Shown: positions 33,074 through 41,574 of the stretch, in pieces
How the letters are laid out: each line of letters starts with the position of its first letter
Numbering within the stretch: the stretch's first letter is position 1
NCBI GenBank assembly: GCA_031409875.1
Contig: JANNYB010000100.1
Coordinates: forward strand, 17,130 to 81,129
Direction: 5' to 3'
DNA from: CALMEH01 sp031409875
Lineage (GTDB): Bacteria > Acidobacteriota > Blastocatellia > Pyrinomonadales > Pyrinomonadaceae
DNA length: 64,000 nt
Translations under genes and position numbers: made by a program
The notes under the pieces: generated by a model
What the model was told of the DNA's origin: nothing
The model's input: only the letters and a program-made list of their open reading frames with translations
Database searches by the model: none

Positions 33074-34216
33074 TTAGTCTGCAAATGCAACGCTTAATTG
33101 TTTGAGCGGCATTGATTTTCGCTCGTCTAATTTACCAACATCTTCGCGGTTGATATATCTGTATAAAATATCGCGCTGTTGCGGAATGAATCCGGCTTCG
33201 GAGATTTGGTAGCGGAGTTCTTTTTCGTTGGCTTCGGTGTTTGCTCCGGCGGCGGAAACTACGTTTTCTTCAATCATTATCGAACCCATATCGTCTGCGC
33301 CAAAACGTAAAGCGGTTTGTCCGAGACGCAAGCCTTGTGTCAGCCACGATGCTTGAATATGTTCGATGTTATCGAGAAAAAGACGCGAAACTGCGAGCAT
33401 TTTTAAGTAATCAATTCCCGTCGGTTCTTCGGTAATTTTGCGCCCAAGCGCAGTATTTTCACGTTGAAATGTCCACGGAATAAACGCCGTGAAACCGCCG
33501 GTTTCGTCTTGCACGTCGCGGATTCTTTGGAGATGTTTAACGCGATGCGAAATGTTATCGCCGATGCCGAACATCATTGTCGCTGTCGAGCGCAAACCGA
33601 CTTTGTGAACTGCTTTCATAACATCAAGCCATTCGTTTGTGTTGCATTTGGTCGAAACACGCTTGCGAACTTCGTCGTCCAAAATCTCGCCGCCGCCGCC
33701 GGGAAGCGAATTTAATCCGGCATTTTTTAGCCGTTGCATAATCGTTTCGTAATTGAGTTTCGAGATTAAAGAAATGTTATGAATTTCCGGCGGCGAAAAA
33801 CAATGCAGTTGGAATGTCGGATATTTTGCGTGCAAAGTTGAAAGCAAATTTTCATACCATTCGATATTAAAATCTGGATGAAGTCCGCCTTGCATCAAAA
33901 CGCCTGTGCCGCCTAATTCAATCGTTTCGTCAATGCGTTTTTCGATTTCCTCGATTGAATGAACATAAGTTTCCGGCTTTCCCGGACGGCGATAAAACGC
34001 GCAAAATGTGCAGACGACATTGCAAACATTCGTGTAATTAATGTTGCGGTCAATGATGTATGTAACAACATTATCGGGAAATTTGCGCTGGCGAATTTCG
34101 TCCGCTGCCGCGCCAATTTTCGCAATATCGTAACTTTCTAGAAGTGCCGTTGCATCTTCGGCAGTCAATCGTCCGCCGTCCAAAACTTTATCTAAAATCG
34201 GTTGAATATCACTCAT
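33074..34216 (-). CDS. mqnC: Cyclic dehypoxanthinyl futalosine synthase
   Basis: A 380-residue radical-SAM enzyme of the futalosine route to menaquinone; it closes the ring of dehypoxanthine futalosine. The iron-sulfur motif is CNVVCTFCAF (Cys-x3-Cys-x2-Cys). Family marks LMQGGLHPDFNIEWYENLL, SLPGGGGEILDDEVR and TATMMFGIGD are present, and length is normal. mqnA lies 400 nt upstream on the same strand, with a repeat palindrome and a tiny opposite-strand gene in between, so the two may be separate transcripts. Confidence 0.93.
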   Translation of the reverse strand: MSDIQPILDKVLDGGRLTAEDATALLESYDIAKIGAAADEIRQRKFPDNVVTYIIDRNINYTNVCNVVCTFCAFYRRPGKPETYVHSIEEIEKRIDETIELGGTGVLMQGGLHPDFNIEWYENLLSTLHAKYPTFQLHCFSPPEIHNISLISKLNYETIMQRLKNAGLNSLPGGGGEILDDEVRKRVSTKCNTNEWLDVMKAVHKVGLRSTATMMFGIGDNISHRVKHLQRIRDVQDETGGFTAFIPWTFQRENTALGRKITEEPTGIDYLKMLAVSRLFLDNIEHIQASWLTQGLRLGQTALRFGADDMGSIMIEENVVSAAGANTEANEKELRYQISEAGFIPQQRDILYRYINREDVGKLDERKSMPLKQLSVAFAD

Positions 34217-34245
34217 AATTCAAAATTATTTTATCACGAAATCTT

Positions 34246-34325
34246 TTAGCCACAGAGAACACAGAGCGCACAGAGCGAGTTTATCAATTGTATTTCCTCT
34301 GTGAACTCTGTGTTCTCTGTGGCTA
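34246..34325. repeat. Palindrome with CACAGAG-type arms (9-nt period)
   Basis: TTAGCCACAGAGAACACAGA on the left faces CTCTGTGTTCTCTGTGGCTAA on the right. It lies upstream of mqnC. Confidence 0.9.
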
Positions 34326-34523
34326 ATCTCTTATTCATTTTGCAAATCGAATCGCATTTTGCCAAAAACTTTCGCTCGAAACGCAACTAAAATCACTTTT
34401 TCGGCGAATTTTAGTTTAGACAACAATATTTTCTACAAATTTTGTGCCAAAAGTCTGATACGATGCGTCTAAAAATTGCGCGATAGCAAACGGAAAGGAA
34501 ATTTTACTAAAGGAGTTTGAGAA

Positions 34524-34628
34524 ATGCGAAGTCAAGAAAATCAATTTGAAGCCAGAGATTTCGGGCTGATTTTATTTATCGTCGTTGCCGGTTGGTTTTT
34601 ATTATTTCAGTCTAATTTATTCAATTAA
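34524..34628 (+). CDS. 34-residue single-helix membrane protein
   Basis: A tiny ORF with AAAGGAG about 8 nt before the ATG. It encodes a charged N-terminus (MRSQENQFEARD) and one membrane helix (FGLILFIVVAGWFLLF). Its stop overlaps the mqnA stop on the other strand by 4 nt. The strong ribosome binding site and clean helix support a real small membrane protein; function unknown, and placement among quinone genes may be chance. Confidence 0.55.
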   Translation: MRSQENQFEARDFGLILFIVVAGWFLLFQSNLFN

Positions 34629-35446
34629 GCCAAAAAACGCAACTCGGAATTTTTCGCGCAAAGTCCGTTTTTGTGTGCGAGTTTGAAATAAAGTTCCAAA
34701 CCTTTTTGCATTGAATCGTCAATCGAATACGAAATATTATCCGACAGATATTTTTTGAAATCTTCGTGCGTGAGCGAAATTTCCGATTCATAGTTTGAAA
34801 TTATTTCGTCCAAATGCGCCAAACCTTCATCTCTTGCGCTTGCAAAATCAATCGGGCAAAATTCGTTTCGCGTCATCCACATTGCGAAAACGAACCCGAA
34901 ATTTGTAAATTTTCGCCAAATTTCAACTAAATCGAATTTTCTGATTTGGTCTTCGGTTTTTGAATTTGAAATTTGAAATTTGAAATCTGAAATTGTTAAA
35001 GCCGGATCGCCGATGAGCAAAGCGCAATCAGAATTTGCAAGCATTTCGTTTAAATCAGGTTCGGCAGTTTTCCAAATCGGTTCAAAACCTAAAAATTCGC
35101 GGAAAATTATCTTGGTCAGCGCGACCGAAGTTTTTGACGAAACATCGAGCGCGACTGTTTTTACATTTTCTAAATCTTCGCCTTTGGTAACTAAACACAC
35201 GCTTCTAACTTTTTCGCGTGCGCCGACGCAGACGTTTGGAACAAGGCGCAAATCTTCGATAAATTGATACGCAATCACTGGCACGAGCGCGGCATCAACC
35301 CGTTTTTGCGATAAAAGTTCAGCCGAACGCGCTGGCGCGTTGTCCAAAATCAATTCATATTTGCCACGATTTTGTCCGTAAAGAAACGACCAAATAAGCG
35401 GCGCGGTGTTTGAATAACTCGAAGCGGAAATTCGTAAAGTTTGCAT
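34625..35446 (-). CDS. mqnA: Chorismate dehydratase of the futalosine pathway
   Basis: A 273-residue periplasmic-binding-protein-fold enzyme that dehydrates chorismate, the first step of futalosine-type menaquinone synthesis. Marks: RISASSYSNTAPLIW, RVDAALVPVIAY, KTVALDVSSKTSVALTKII and LLIGDPAL. Between LLIGDPAL and FDLVEIWRKFT the protein carries an extra stretch (ISDFKFQISNSKTEDQIRK) encoded by a GAAATTT heptamer tract, longer than I expect for the family. The fold probably tolerates it as a loop. Confidence 0.9.
   Translation of the reverse strand: MQTLRISASSYSNTAPLIWSFLYGQNRGKYELILDNAPARSAELLSQKRVDAALVPVIAYQFIEDLRLVPNVCVGAREKVRSVCLVTKGEDLENVKTVALDVSSKTSVALTKIIFREFLGFEPIWKTAEPDLNEMLANSDCALLIGDPALTISDFKFQISNSKTEDQIRKFDLVEIWRKFTNFGFVFAMWMTRNEFCPIDFASARDEGLAHLDEIISNYESEISLTHEDFKKYLSDNISYSIDDSMQKGLELYFKLAHKNGLCAKNSELRFLA
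34961..34995 (-). repeat. Heptamer tract in coding sequence (GAAATTT, about 5 units)
   Basis: TGAATTT, two GAAATTT, GAAATCT and GAAATTG in a row inside mqnA, read on the minus strand as DFKFQISNSK. Confidence 0.9.
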
Positions 35447-35459
35447 TTTTAAGAAGATA

Positions 35460-35550
35460 TTTTGCCCGCGAAATACGCGAAAAAGCGCGAAAAAAAATCA
35501 AATTCTTTGGTTTTATTTTTAGCGTATTTCGCGTATTTCGCGGGCAAATT
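35460..35550. repeat. Palindrome with CGCGAAA-type arms
   Basis: TTTGCCCGCGAAATACGCGA onward on the left faces TATTTCGCGTATTTCGCGGG and CAAA on the right. It separates mqnA from the acetyltransferase gene and is a sequence relative of the palindrome at 30058. Confidence 0.9.
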
Positions 35551-35551
35551 T

Positions 35552-35839
35552 TTAATCGGCTAAAACGTCTTGAAATTCGGGCGTTTTTTCGATTACGGCT
35601 TTGGCAAAAGGGCAAAGCGGCACGACTTTTAAATTATTTTCACGCGCAAATTTTACGCCTGCCGCGATTAAATCTTTGGCGATTCCTTCCCCGCGAAAAT
35701 TGTGTTCGACAAATGTGTGGTCAATGCTTATTTTATTTTCGCCTGCTTTTGTGTAAGTCATTTCCGCCGCGCGATTGCCATTCTCTTCGACGACAAACTC
35801 GCCGCCTTTGCCTGTTTGGATGTGTTTTATTTCCATCAT
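35552..35839 (-). CDS. Short GNAT-like N-acetyltransferase (YjdJ type)
   Basis: A 95-residue protein of the minimal GCN5-like group. The acetyl-CoA loop is NFRGEGIAKDLIAAGVKFAR and the C-terminal signature is LKVVPLCPFAKAVIEK, with the conserved CP motif of the group. Substrate unknown; some relatives act on lysine or are yeast/human GTLF3B-like. Stop 2 nt after a palindrome. Confidence 0.88.
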   Translation of the reverse strand: MMEIKHIQTGKGGEFVVEENGNRAAEMTYTKAGENKISIDHTFVEHNFRGEGIAKDLIAAGVKFARENNLKVVPLCPFAKAVIEKTPEFQDVLAD

Positions 35840-35915
35840 TTTTTTAGCCTACAAAGAAAGTTTGCCGAATAGCAAATCTTGTTTGAAAAATAGTTTTGGA
35901 TTATGCTCAAAAGTA

Positions 35916-36551
35916 ATGAAAATTTACGACATAACTTTTCCACTTTCCGAACAAACGCCAGTTTATGAAGGCGACCCAACGGTGAAAATTGACGTTTGCA
36001 ACGCAATTTCCAAAGGCGATGTTGCCAACGTAACGCAACTTTGTTTCGGAGCGCACACCGCAACGCACGTTGACGCGCCGAATCATTTTATCGAAGGAAC
36101 GCGAAAAGTTCACGAACTCGAACTCGAAAAACTTATCGGCGATTGCACGGTTTTGGAATTATCTGACGATGTTTTGGCAATCGAGCCGCAGCATCTCGGA
36201 AATTTAGAAAACATCGAACGAATTTTGTTCAAAACGCGAAATTCAAACTTTTGGAACGAACCCGAAAAAGGTTTCCGCAAAGATTTTACTTTTATTACGC
36301 CCGAAGCCGCGAAAGTTTTAGCCGATGCCGAAATAAAACTTGTCGGCATTGATTATCTTTCGGTCGAACAATTCGGCGCAAAATCGTTTGATACGCACAT
36401 TACGCTTCTCGAAAAAGAAATCGTCATTATCGAAGGCTTGGATTTGCGAGAAATTTCGGCGGGCAATTACGAATTAATTTGCTTACCGCTAAAAGTCATC
36501 AGCGAAACCGGCGATGGTGCGCCGGCGCGAACGGTTTTAAGGCAAAGGTAA
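35916..36551 (+). CDS. Cyclase-family metal hydrolase (kynurenine formamidase-like)
   Basis: A 211-residue protein. I start at ATG 35916 (MKIYDITFPLSEQTPVYEGD); the longer frame runs through the divergent neighbour. The metal-binding motif is GAHTATHVDAPNHF, with GVDYLS-type segment LVGIDYLSVEQFG and IIEGLDLREISAG as in KynB-like hydrolases. It probably cleaves an amide or lactone. No other tryptophan-degradation gene is nearby, so the substrate is open. Confidence 0.88.
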   Translation: MKIYDITFPLSEQTPVYEGDPTVKIDVCNAISKGDVANVTQLCFGAHTATHVDAPNHFIEGTRKVHELELEKLIGDCTVLELSDDVLAIEPQHLGNLENIERILFKTRNSNFWNEPEKGFRKDFTFITPEAAKVLADAEIKLVGIDYLSVEQFGAKSFDTHITLLEKEIVIIEGLDLREISAGNYELICLPLKVISETGDGAPARTVLRQR

Positions 36552-36576
36552 ATTATCTTTTGATTGGTGTTTTATT

Positions 36577-37995
36577 TTATTCGACAGCGACGAAATTCAG
36601 TTCTTCTAAATTTTCGTTCGGTGAAATTATTTGCGTATTAAATTGATAACGCTTGTAATTGACGTTCAAAATATAGGTTTCACCGGCATTTAGCTCTTCA
36701 AATTTATAATAACCAAACGCGCTTGTTTTCACATAAAAAACTTCGCCGTTTTGATTGACCAACGAAATTCGCGCTTTTGAAATTCCGTTTCCGTTTGCCG
36801 TCAAAACTCGTCCACTAATCGAAACCGTGGCTGCCAATGGCGCAAGTTGTTCGGCAATCGCAAAAGGTGAAAACGAAGAAGTTTGTCCACAAAGCGTGCG
36901 CGTTGCAAAATCCGTTGAAGTTGTTTGATTAACCCAAGCTGAATTTTCAAAGTGCATTACGCGCAATCTGCCGAACTGTGCGGAATCCGTAAATGACGGC
37001 AAATTAAAACACAAAGTCGGATTTCCGGTAAAAATCGCCGCCGTCGAAATGTTGTAAGCCAATCCGGTAGATACGAAACCTGATGGCAGATTCGGTTGCG
37101 AATTTGGCTCAACGGTGGTTTGCAGAAGATTTGCGCCGCTCGTAATTTCGGGGAAAGTTGCGGTCAAATCTCCGACTCTTCTCTGAACTGCCATTCCTAT
37201 CGGCAATGGCGTTGATTTTTCCTTGCCTTCAGCCCCAGCCGCGTGAATCGCTTGAATTTCTCCCAAAGTTAGGGCTTTTTTGTAAATCGAAAGTTCGTCA
37301 ATATCGCCGTCCCAATTTCCGTATGTCGAATTTTCAGCAGGTTCGGCGATGTTAAAAGTTGCAGTATTGGAAAGGTCGCCAATCGGCTGAAACGGCGTTC
37401 TTCCGATAATAAAATTGCCGTTGACATAAATTCTCATACGATTTGCGGCGCGATCAAAAACAAAAGCATAATGCGTAAATGTGGTCGAACAACTCGGTGT
37501 AGTAGTAAAAACTGCCTGCGTCGGAACGCCGGGCTGAAAAATATCAAAAGCAATCGTGCAACCGTTTCCGCCATTTGCTTGGACAGTCGAATTAAAACTT
37601 TTGTAAATCGCATAACCGCGATATTGTCCGCCGATATATTCGCGTTTATCAACCCAAGTTCCGATTAGCGAATCCGATTTTGCCCAAAATTCAACTGAAA
37701 AAGAATCATCGCCGTCAATATCAAGCAAACTATTATCAGCAACGGCGTAACCATCGCTTAAACTAAAAAAATCGGGAATTATTTGAGGCACAAATTTCAT
37801 TGATTGCCCAACTTTTCCGATTTCAAACTTCGCTGTTCCGAAGGTCGTTGTCGGATGTAAATTGTTACCGGATATATCGTTAGCATCACCATCGCCCGAA
37901 TACCACGCAACCAAATCGCTCGGCACCGGCGCGGGCGCGGCAATCGCAAAATCACTAAAAACCAAAAACGTAATGATAAATTTATAAATTGACAT
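36577..37995 (-). CDS. Secreted LamG-domain protein with C-terminal carboxypeptidase-regulatory domain
   Basis: A 472-residue secreted protein. The signal peptide (YKFIITFLVFSDFAIAAPAP) is followed by a concanavalin/LamG domain (about 28-250: LVAWYSGDGDANDISGNNLH, FSVEFWAKS, RMRIYVNG, DGDIDELSIYKKAL), a middle beta domain with a Cys pair, and an Ig-like regulatory domain at the end (VSISGRVLTANGNGISKARI). Likely a surface or extracellular glycan- or matrix-binding protein. It is transcribed alone. Confidence 0.8.
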   Translation of the reverse strand: MSIYKFIITFLVFSDFAIAAPAPVPSDLVAWYSGDGDANDISGNNLHPTTTFGTAKFEIGKVGQSMKFVPQIIPDFFSLSDGYAVADNSLLDIDGDDSFSVEFWAKSDSLIGTWVDKREYIGGQYRGYAIYKSFNSTVQANGGNGCTIAFDIFQPGVPTQAVFTTTPSCSTTFTHYAFVFDRAANRMRIYVNGNFIIGRTPFQPIGDLSNTATFNIAEPAENSTYGNWDGDIDELSIYKKALTLGEIQAIHAAGAEGKEKSTPLPIGMAVQRRVGDLTATFPEITSGANLLQTTVEPNSQPNLPSGFVSTGLAYNISTAAIFTGNPTLCFNLPSFTDSAQFGRLRVMHFENSAWVNQTTSTDFATRTLCGQTSSFSPFAIAEQLAPLAATVSISGRVLTANGNGISKARISLVNQNGEVFYVKTSAFGYYKFEELNAGETYILNVNYKRYQFNTQIISPNENLEELNFVAVE

Positions 37996-38244
37996 TGTTT
38001 AATTCCTCAAAGTAGTCAAATAATACACAATTTGTCGCACAAAGTAATGAGAAAACTATGAGATTTTGATGAGAATTCTGTTAAAATAGAAAAAATGAAC
38101 GAAAAGCAAGGAACAAAACTCAGCAAGGCGCGAATGGTTGAAAAATATTGAAGGAAAGTTCAAAAGGCGTTTGCAAAGCCGCGAAAATGAGTTAAAGTGT
38201 TGCTGATGCGACCGTCGTTCCCCCGACCGGCATTCTTAAAATTT

Positions 38245-38604
38245 ATGAATGTTGACGACAAAAATTATCGTGAAAAAGTTTATGAAATCGTCCGTGAAAT
38301 TCCTTTGGGGCGCGTGATGACTTACGGGCAAATTGCCGCGATTTTGGGCGAAGGTTACACGGCGCGAACGGTCGGTTATGTGATGCACGCCGCGCAAACC
38401 GAAAGCGTTCCTTGGCAAAGAGTCATTAATTCTCAAGGTTCGTGTTCAACCGGAAAACTTTTTCTGCCCTACAACGTCCAACAAAAACTGCTCGAAGACG
38501 AAAGTGTTTTTTTCAACGCCAAAGGCAAATGCGATTTGGAAAAATATCGCTGGTTGCCCGAAGGAATCGAGGAAGAAGAAATTCAGCCGAGTTTGTTCGG
38601 TTGA
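38245..38604 (+). CDS. Alkyltransferase-like DNA-binding protein (MGMT family, no Cys)
   Basis: A 119-residue protein of the O6-alkylguanine methyltransferase C-terminal domain. In repair enzymes the active motif is PCHR; here it is VPWQRVIN, so the acceptor Cys is replaced by Trp as in ATL proteins, which bind alkylated bases and flag them for nucleotide excision repair. The helix-turn-helix GRVMTYGQIAAILGEGYTAR is intact. ATG 38245 is chosen over the 16-residue longer frame, which lacks family similarity. Confidence 0.85.
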   Translation: MNVDDKNYREKVYEIVREIPLGRVMTYGQIAAILGEGYTARTVGYVMHAAQTESVPWQRVINSQGSCSTGKLFLPYNVQQKLLEDESVFFNAKGKCDLEKYRWLPEGIEEEEIQPSLFG

Positions 38605-38655
38605 CACGCACAAATTTGCAAAAGCCGGTCGCTACCGCTCACGGTTCTGACAGGT

Positions 38656-39348
38656 TCACAAAAACAGTTTTAAATTAATTTTTTGCGTTTCTTCGAGTTT
38701 ATCTAAAAATCTTGCGCGGTCAATTTCCTTCGCGCCTAAAGCGCGAAAATGCGGAGTCATCACTTGAACATCGAGCCAAGTTGCGCCGCGTGTTTTCAAG
38801 TGTTCGATCAAATGGAGCAGCGCGAATTTTGAAGCGTTCGAGCGCGTAAAAAACATACTTTCGCCGCAAAATACGCCGCCTGCGTCAACGCCGTAAAGTC
38901 CGCCGACGAGTTCGGTTTGATCCCAAACTTCAACGCTGTGCGCGTCGCCCGCCGCGTGAAATTCGCAATAAGCGCGAATAAAATCAGATGTTATCCAAGT
39001 TCCGTAACCGTCTTTGCGCTTTGCCCGCGAGCAATTTTTAATGACCGATTCAAAATCTTTGTCAATCGAAAAAGTAAATTCGGTTTTGGCGTATTCCTTT
39101 CGCAAACTTTTCGGAATGTGAAGCTCGGAAAACTCCAAAATCGCCCGAACTTCGGGACAAAACCAAGGAAGCGGCAAGCCTTCGATATACCACGGAAAAA
39201 TGCCGCTCCGATATGATTTTCGTAAATTTTCAACCGTCAAATCGCCGCCGAAACTGATGATGTCGTGCGCGTCGTAATAATACGAGCCGACTTGAACATA
39301 ATCATAAAATATATGCGTTCGCGGATTTGGGAAATTTATTATTGACAT
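38656..39348 (-). CDS. aat: Leucyl/phenylalanyl-tRNA--protein transferase
   Basis: A 230-residue enzyme that adds Leu or Phe to proteins with N-terminal Lys or Arg, marking them for ClpS/ClpAP (N-degron pathway). Family marks: FGGDLTVENLRKSYRSGIFP, WFCPEVRAIL, SVEVWDQTELVGGLYGV and FCGESMFF. ATG 39348 (MSIINFPNP) is preferred to a TTG 12 nt upstream. Length is normal. Neighbours are unrelated. Confidence 0.93.
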   Translation of the reverse strand: MSIINFPNPRTHIFYDYVQVGSYYYDAHDIISFGGDLTVENLRKSYRSGIFPWYIEGLPLPWFCPEVRAILEFSELHIPKSLRKEYAKTEFTFSIDKDFESVIKNCSRAKRKDGYGTWITSDFIRAYCEFHAAGDAHSVEVWDQTELVGGLYGVDAGGVFCGESMFFTRSNASKFALLHLIEHLKTRGATWLDVQVMTPHFRALGAKEIDRARFLDKLEETQKINLKLFL

Positions 39349-39411
39349 TTTTGGGAACAAATATTAAAAAATCCTGTGTAACGAAAATAGCAAATCCGCG
39401 AGGTAAAATAA

Positions 39412-39792
39412 ATGCGAAAATTTATCGGAAGTCTTTTTTCTAATCGGTTCGGTATCGTTTTAGCAACTTTGAATATCTGTTATTTTGTATCCCAAGCCTA
39501 TTTTCAACGAGTGATTGCACATAATCACGGCGAAAGTTGTTTAGTTTTAAAGAAGTTCTTTTTGTTTCCCGCTAATAATGAAATTTACGGATTTATGCTT
39601 GCTCAAAATTTGCCTGCGTTAGTTCTTACGCTTATTCCAGATTATTTGATGAAAAATTTGTCTTCAAATCTTTGCGTTTTCACACAAACCAAATTTCAGA
39701 TGATTTTCTTCTCTTTTTTTATAACTTTTCAATGGCTTTTCATAGCTTGGTTGGCAAAAATAATTGCCGCAAAATTAGCGCGGACAAAATGA
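39412..39792 (+). CDS. Hypothetical multi-pass membrane protein
   Basis: A 126-residue hydrophobic protein with about three helices (FGIVLATLNICYFVSQAYF, FMLAQNLPALVLTLI, MIFFSFFITFQWLFIAWLAK). It starts directly with MRKFIGSLFSNRF after a purine-rich GCGAGG site. Its frame ends 17 nt before the convergent MATE gene stop. No family is recognised. Confidence 0.6.
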   Translation: MRKFIGSLFSNRFGIVLATLNICYFVSQAYFQRVIAHNHGESCLVLKKFFLFPANNEIYGFMLAQNLPALVLTLIPDYLMKNLSSNLCVFTQTKFQMIFFSFFITFQWLFIAWLAKIIAAKLARTK

Positions 39793-39808
39793 CGGCAATC
39801 GTTTTTCA

Positions 39809-41284
39809 TTAAACTTGCTTCGATTTCCATTTTCCGCGTTTGAACCAAAAAGCTGAAACAACAGCGAGCATTGAAAAAGCAATCGTAATCGCCCAGAAAA
39901 CGCCGCTCGGACCGAAATTGAAATGATATGCAAGGACGTAAGCGAGCGGAATTTCAAACAGCCAAAAGATAAAAAGATTGAGCCAAGTCGGTGTCCAAGT
40001 GTCGCCCGCGCCGTTGAATGCGGCTTCAAAAACCATTCCGAAAGCGTAAAAAACAAAACCGTAAGCGATAATGTGCAAAGATTCCGTGCCGTAATTCAAA
40101 ACCGCCTGTTCATCGGTAAAAAATCCGACAATTTGTTTTGAAAACAACAGAAAAATCACGCTGACCGCGCCGAGAACGGCGGCGTTGATGATTGCCGCTT
40201 TCCAGACTGATTTTTCGGCGCGTTCCGGTTTGCCCGCGCCGAGATTTTGCCCGACAAGAGTTGCCGCCGCGTTGCTCAAACCGATTGCCGGAAGAAGCGC
40301 GAAAATAATCACGCGCAAGCCGATTCCATAACCTGCAATCGCGCTTTCTCCGAAACCTGAAACAACCCGCACGAGTGCGCTCCAACTTGCCGTGGCAACC
40401 GTAAATTGCAAAACGGCGGGCGCGGCGATTTTGATTAAATTCCGCAAAATTTCCGTGTCAATCTTCCAATTTGCCGCGTGAATTCTGATGCGTCCGCCGG
40501 GGCGAAGCAAGCACCAGACGGCAAATAAAACGCCGATTCCGCGCCCGATTGTCGTGCCGACAGCCGCGCCGGTTACGCCGAGTTTCGGAAAAATCCAATT
40601 ATCAATCAACCAATTTGGCGCGTTCCAACCGAAAAACGCGAAAATATCCGAACCGTAAATAAAACACGGCGCGAGAAATATATTCAGTAGATTTGCCAAA
40701 AACAAAACGCGCATCGCAATCGCTGCATCGCCCGCGCCGCGAAAAATTGCGTTGAGCAGAAACAGAAAAATAATAACCGCATTTCCGCCGAGCATAATCT
40801 GCATAAAAGGCGTGCCTTCGAGGACAGTTTGGCTTTTTGCGCCCAAAAGCGAAAGAATCTGCGGCGCAAAAACGATTCCGACCAAACTTATCAAAATCGA
40901 AATAATTACACCGAGATAAATCGCGTGTGCCGCACTTCGAGCCGCGCCTTCTGCGTCTTTTTCGCCTGTTCGACGCGCCACCGTTGCCGTTGCGCCAACG
41001 CTCAAACCGATGGCGACGGCATAAACCAAAGCCATCATTGCTTCGGTTAAGATGACAATTGCCACCGCGTTTGCGCCCAAATGTCCGACAAAATAGATGT
41101 CCACGAGCGCAAAAACGCTTTCCATAAACATTTCCAAAATCATCGGAACTGCCAGCAGAAAAATCGCCAAACCAATCGAACCTTGTGTAAAATCGCGCTG
41201 TGAGCCGGTGAAAGCCTCGCGCAAAATTGACCAAAATGAATTATCCAACGTCTTTTCGGACGCTGCTTGAGTAGCATCAGACAT
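39809..41284 (-). CDS. MATE-family multidrug/toxin exporter
   Basis: A 491-residue transporter with 12 membrane helices in two MatE repeats. Typical segments are AVPMILEMFMESVFALVDIY at the start, GAGDAAIAMRVLFLANLLNI, and GLSNAAATLVGQNLGAGKPE in the second half. It exports cationic drugs or metabolites in exchange for sodium ions or protons. It is monocistronic; an uncharacterised 180-nt leader and a repeat palindrome lie upstream. Confidence 0.92.
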   Translation of the reverse strand: MSDATQAASEKTLDNSFWSILREAFTGSQRDFTQGSIGLAIFLLAVPMILEMFMESVFALVDIYFVGHLGANAVAIVILTEAMMALVYAVAIGLSVGATATVARRTGEKDAEGAARSAAHAIYLGVIISILISLVGIVFAPQILSLLGAKSQTVLEGTPFMQIMLGGNAVIIFLFLLNAIFRGAGDAAIAMRVLFLANLLNIFLAPCFIYGSDIFAFFGWNAPNWLIDNWIFPKLGVTGAAVGTTIGRGIGVLFAVWCLLRPGGRIRIHAANWKIDTEILRNLIKIAAPAVLQFTVATASWSALVRVVSGFGESAIAGYGIGLRVIIFALLPAIGLSNAAATLVGQNLGAGKPERAEKSVWKAAIINAAVLGAVSVIFLLFSKQIVGFFTDEQAVLNYGTESLHIIAYGFVFYAFGMVFEAAFNGAGDTWTPTWLNLFIFWLFEIPLAYVLAYHFNFGPSGVFWAITIAFSMLAVVSAFWFKRGKWKSKQV

Positions 41285-41469
41285 AAAAAATCCTATAAAA
41301 AATTGATTAAATGAAGCACGAAAAGTGCTGGAAAATTCGTTGCGCCTAAGAATGTAAGGCGAAAACGAGCGCGAAAATTTGCGGTTATTTAGCGGATGCG
41401 GATTATGACTTTCATAGCGTTTGTAAAATTATCATATCGAAAACAAAAATGCCAACCGGAAGAAGTAAA
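41285..41469. other. Leader of the MATE gene, no gene seen
   Basis: A non-coding stretch between the MATE start and the palindrome at 41470. It should contain the minus-strand MATE promoter. I see no riboswitch-like fold that I can defend. Confidence 0.4.
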
Positions 41470-41563
41470 ATTATCAGCTATTCGCTATTCGCTTTCAGCT
41501 ATTCCGAAGTTAAAATTATTACTTTCCGAAATAGCGGATAGCGAATAGCTGATAGCTGATAAT
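41470..41563. repeat. Palindrome, ATTCGCT/CAGCTAT heptamer family, copy 4
   Basis: TTATCAGCTATTCGCTATTC leads the left arm and the right arm ends GATAGCTGATAAT. Both sides share CTATTCCGAAGT/ACTTTCCGAAATAG at the loop. It lies 11 nt after the MFS stop. Confidence 0.88.
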
Positions 41564-41574
41564 AAAAGTTTCGA

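Noticed and set aside
38605..38655. Half of a palindrome (CCGCTCACGGTTCTGACAGG) after the alkyltransferase-like gene
   Set aside because: It faintly resembles the palindrome in the CHAT gene, but no complementary arm is nearby, so I do not count it as an element.
40602..41234. Minus-strand frame of about 210 codons inside the MATE gene
   Set aside because: It is in another frame of the same strand and very Arg/Cys/Phe-rich, whereas the MATE frame gives 12 clean helices.
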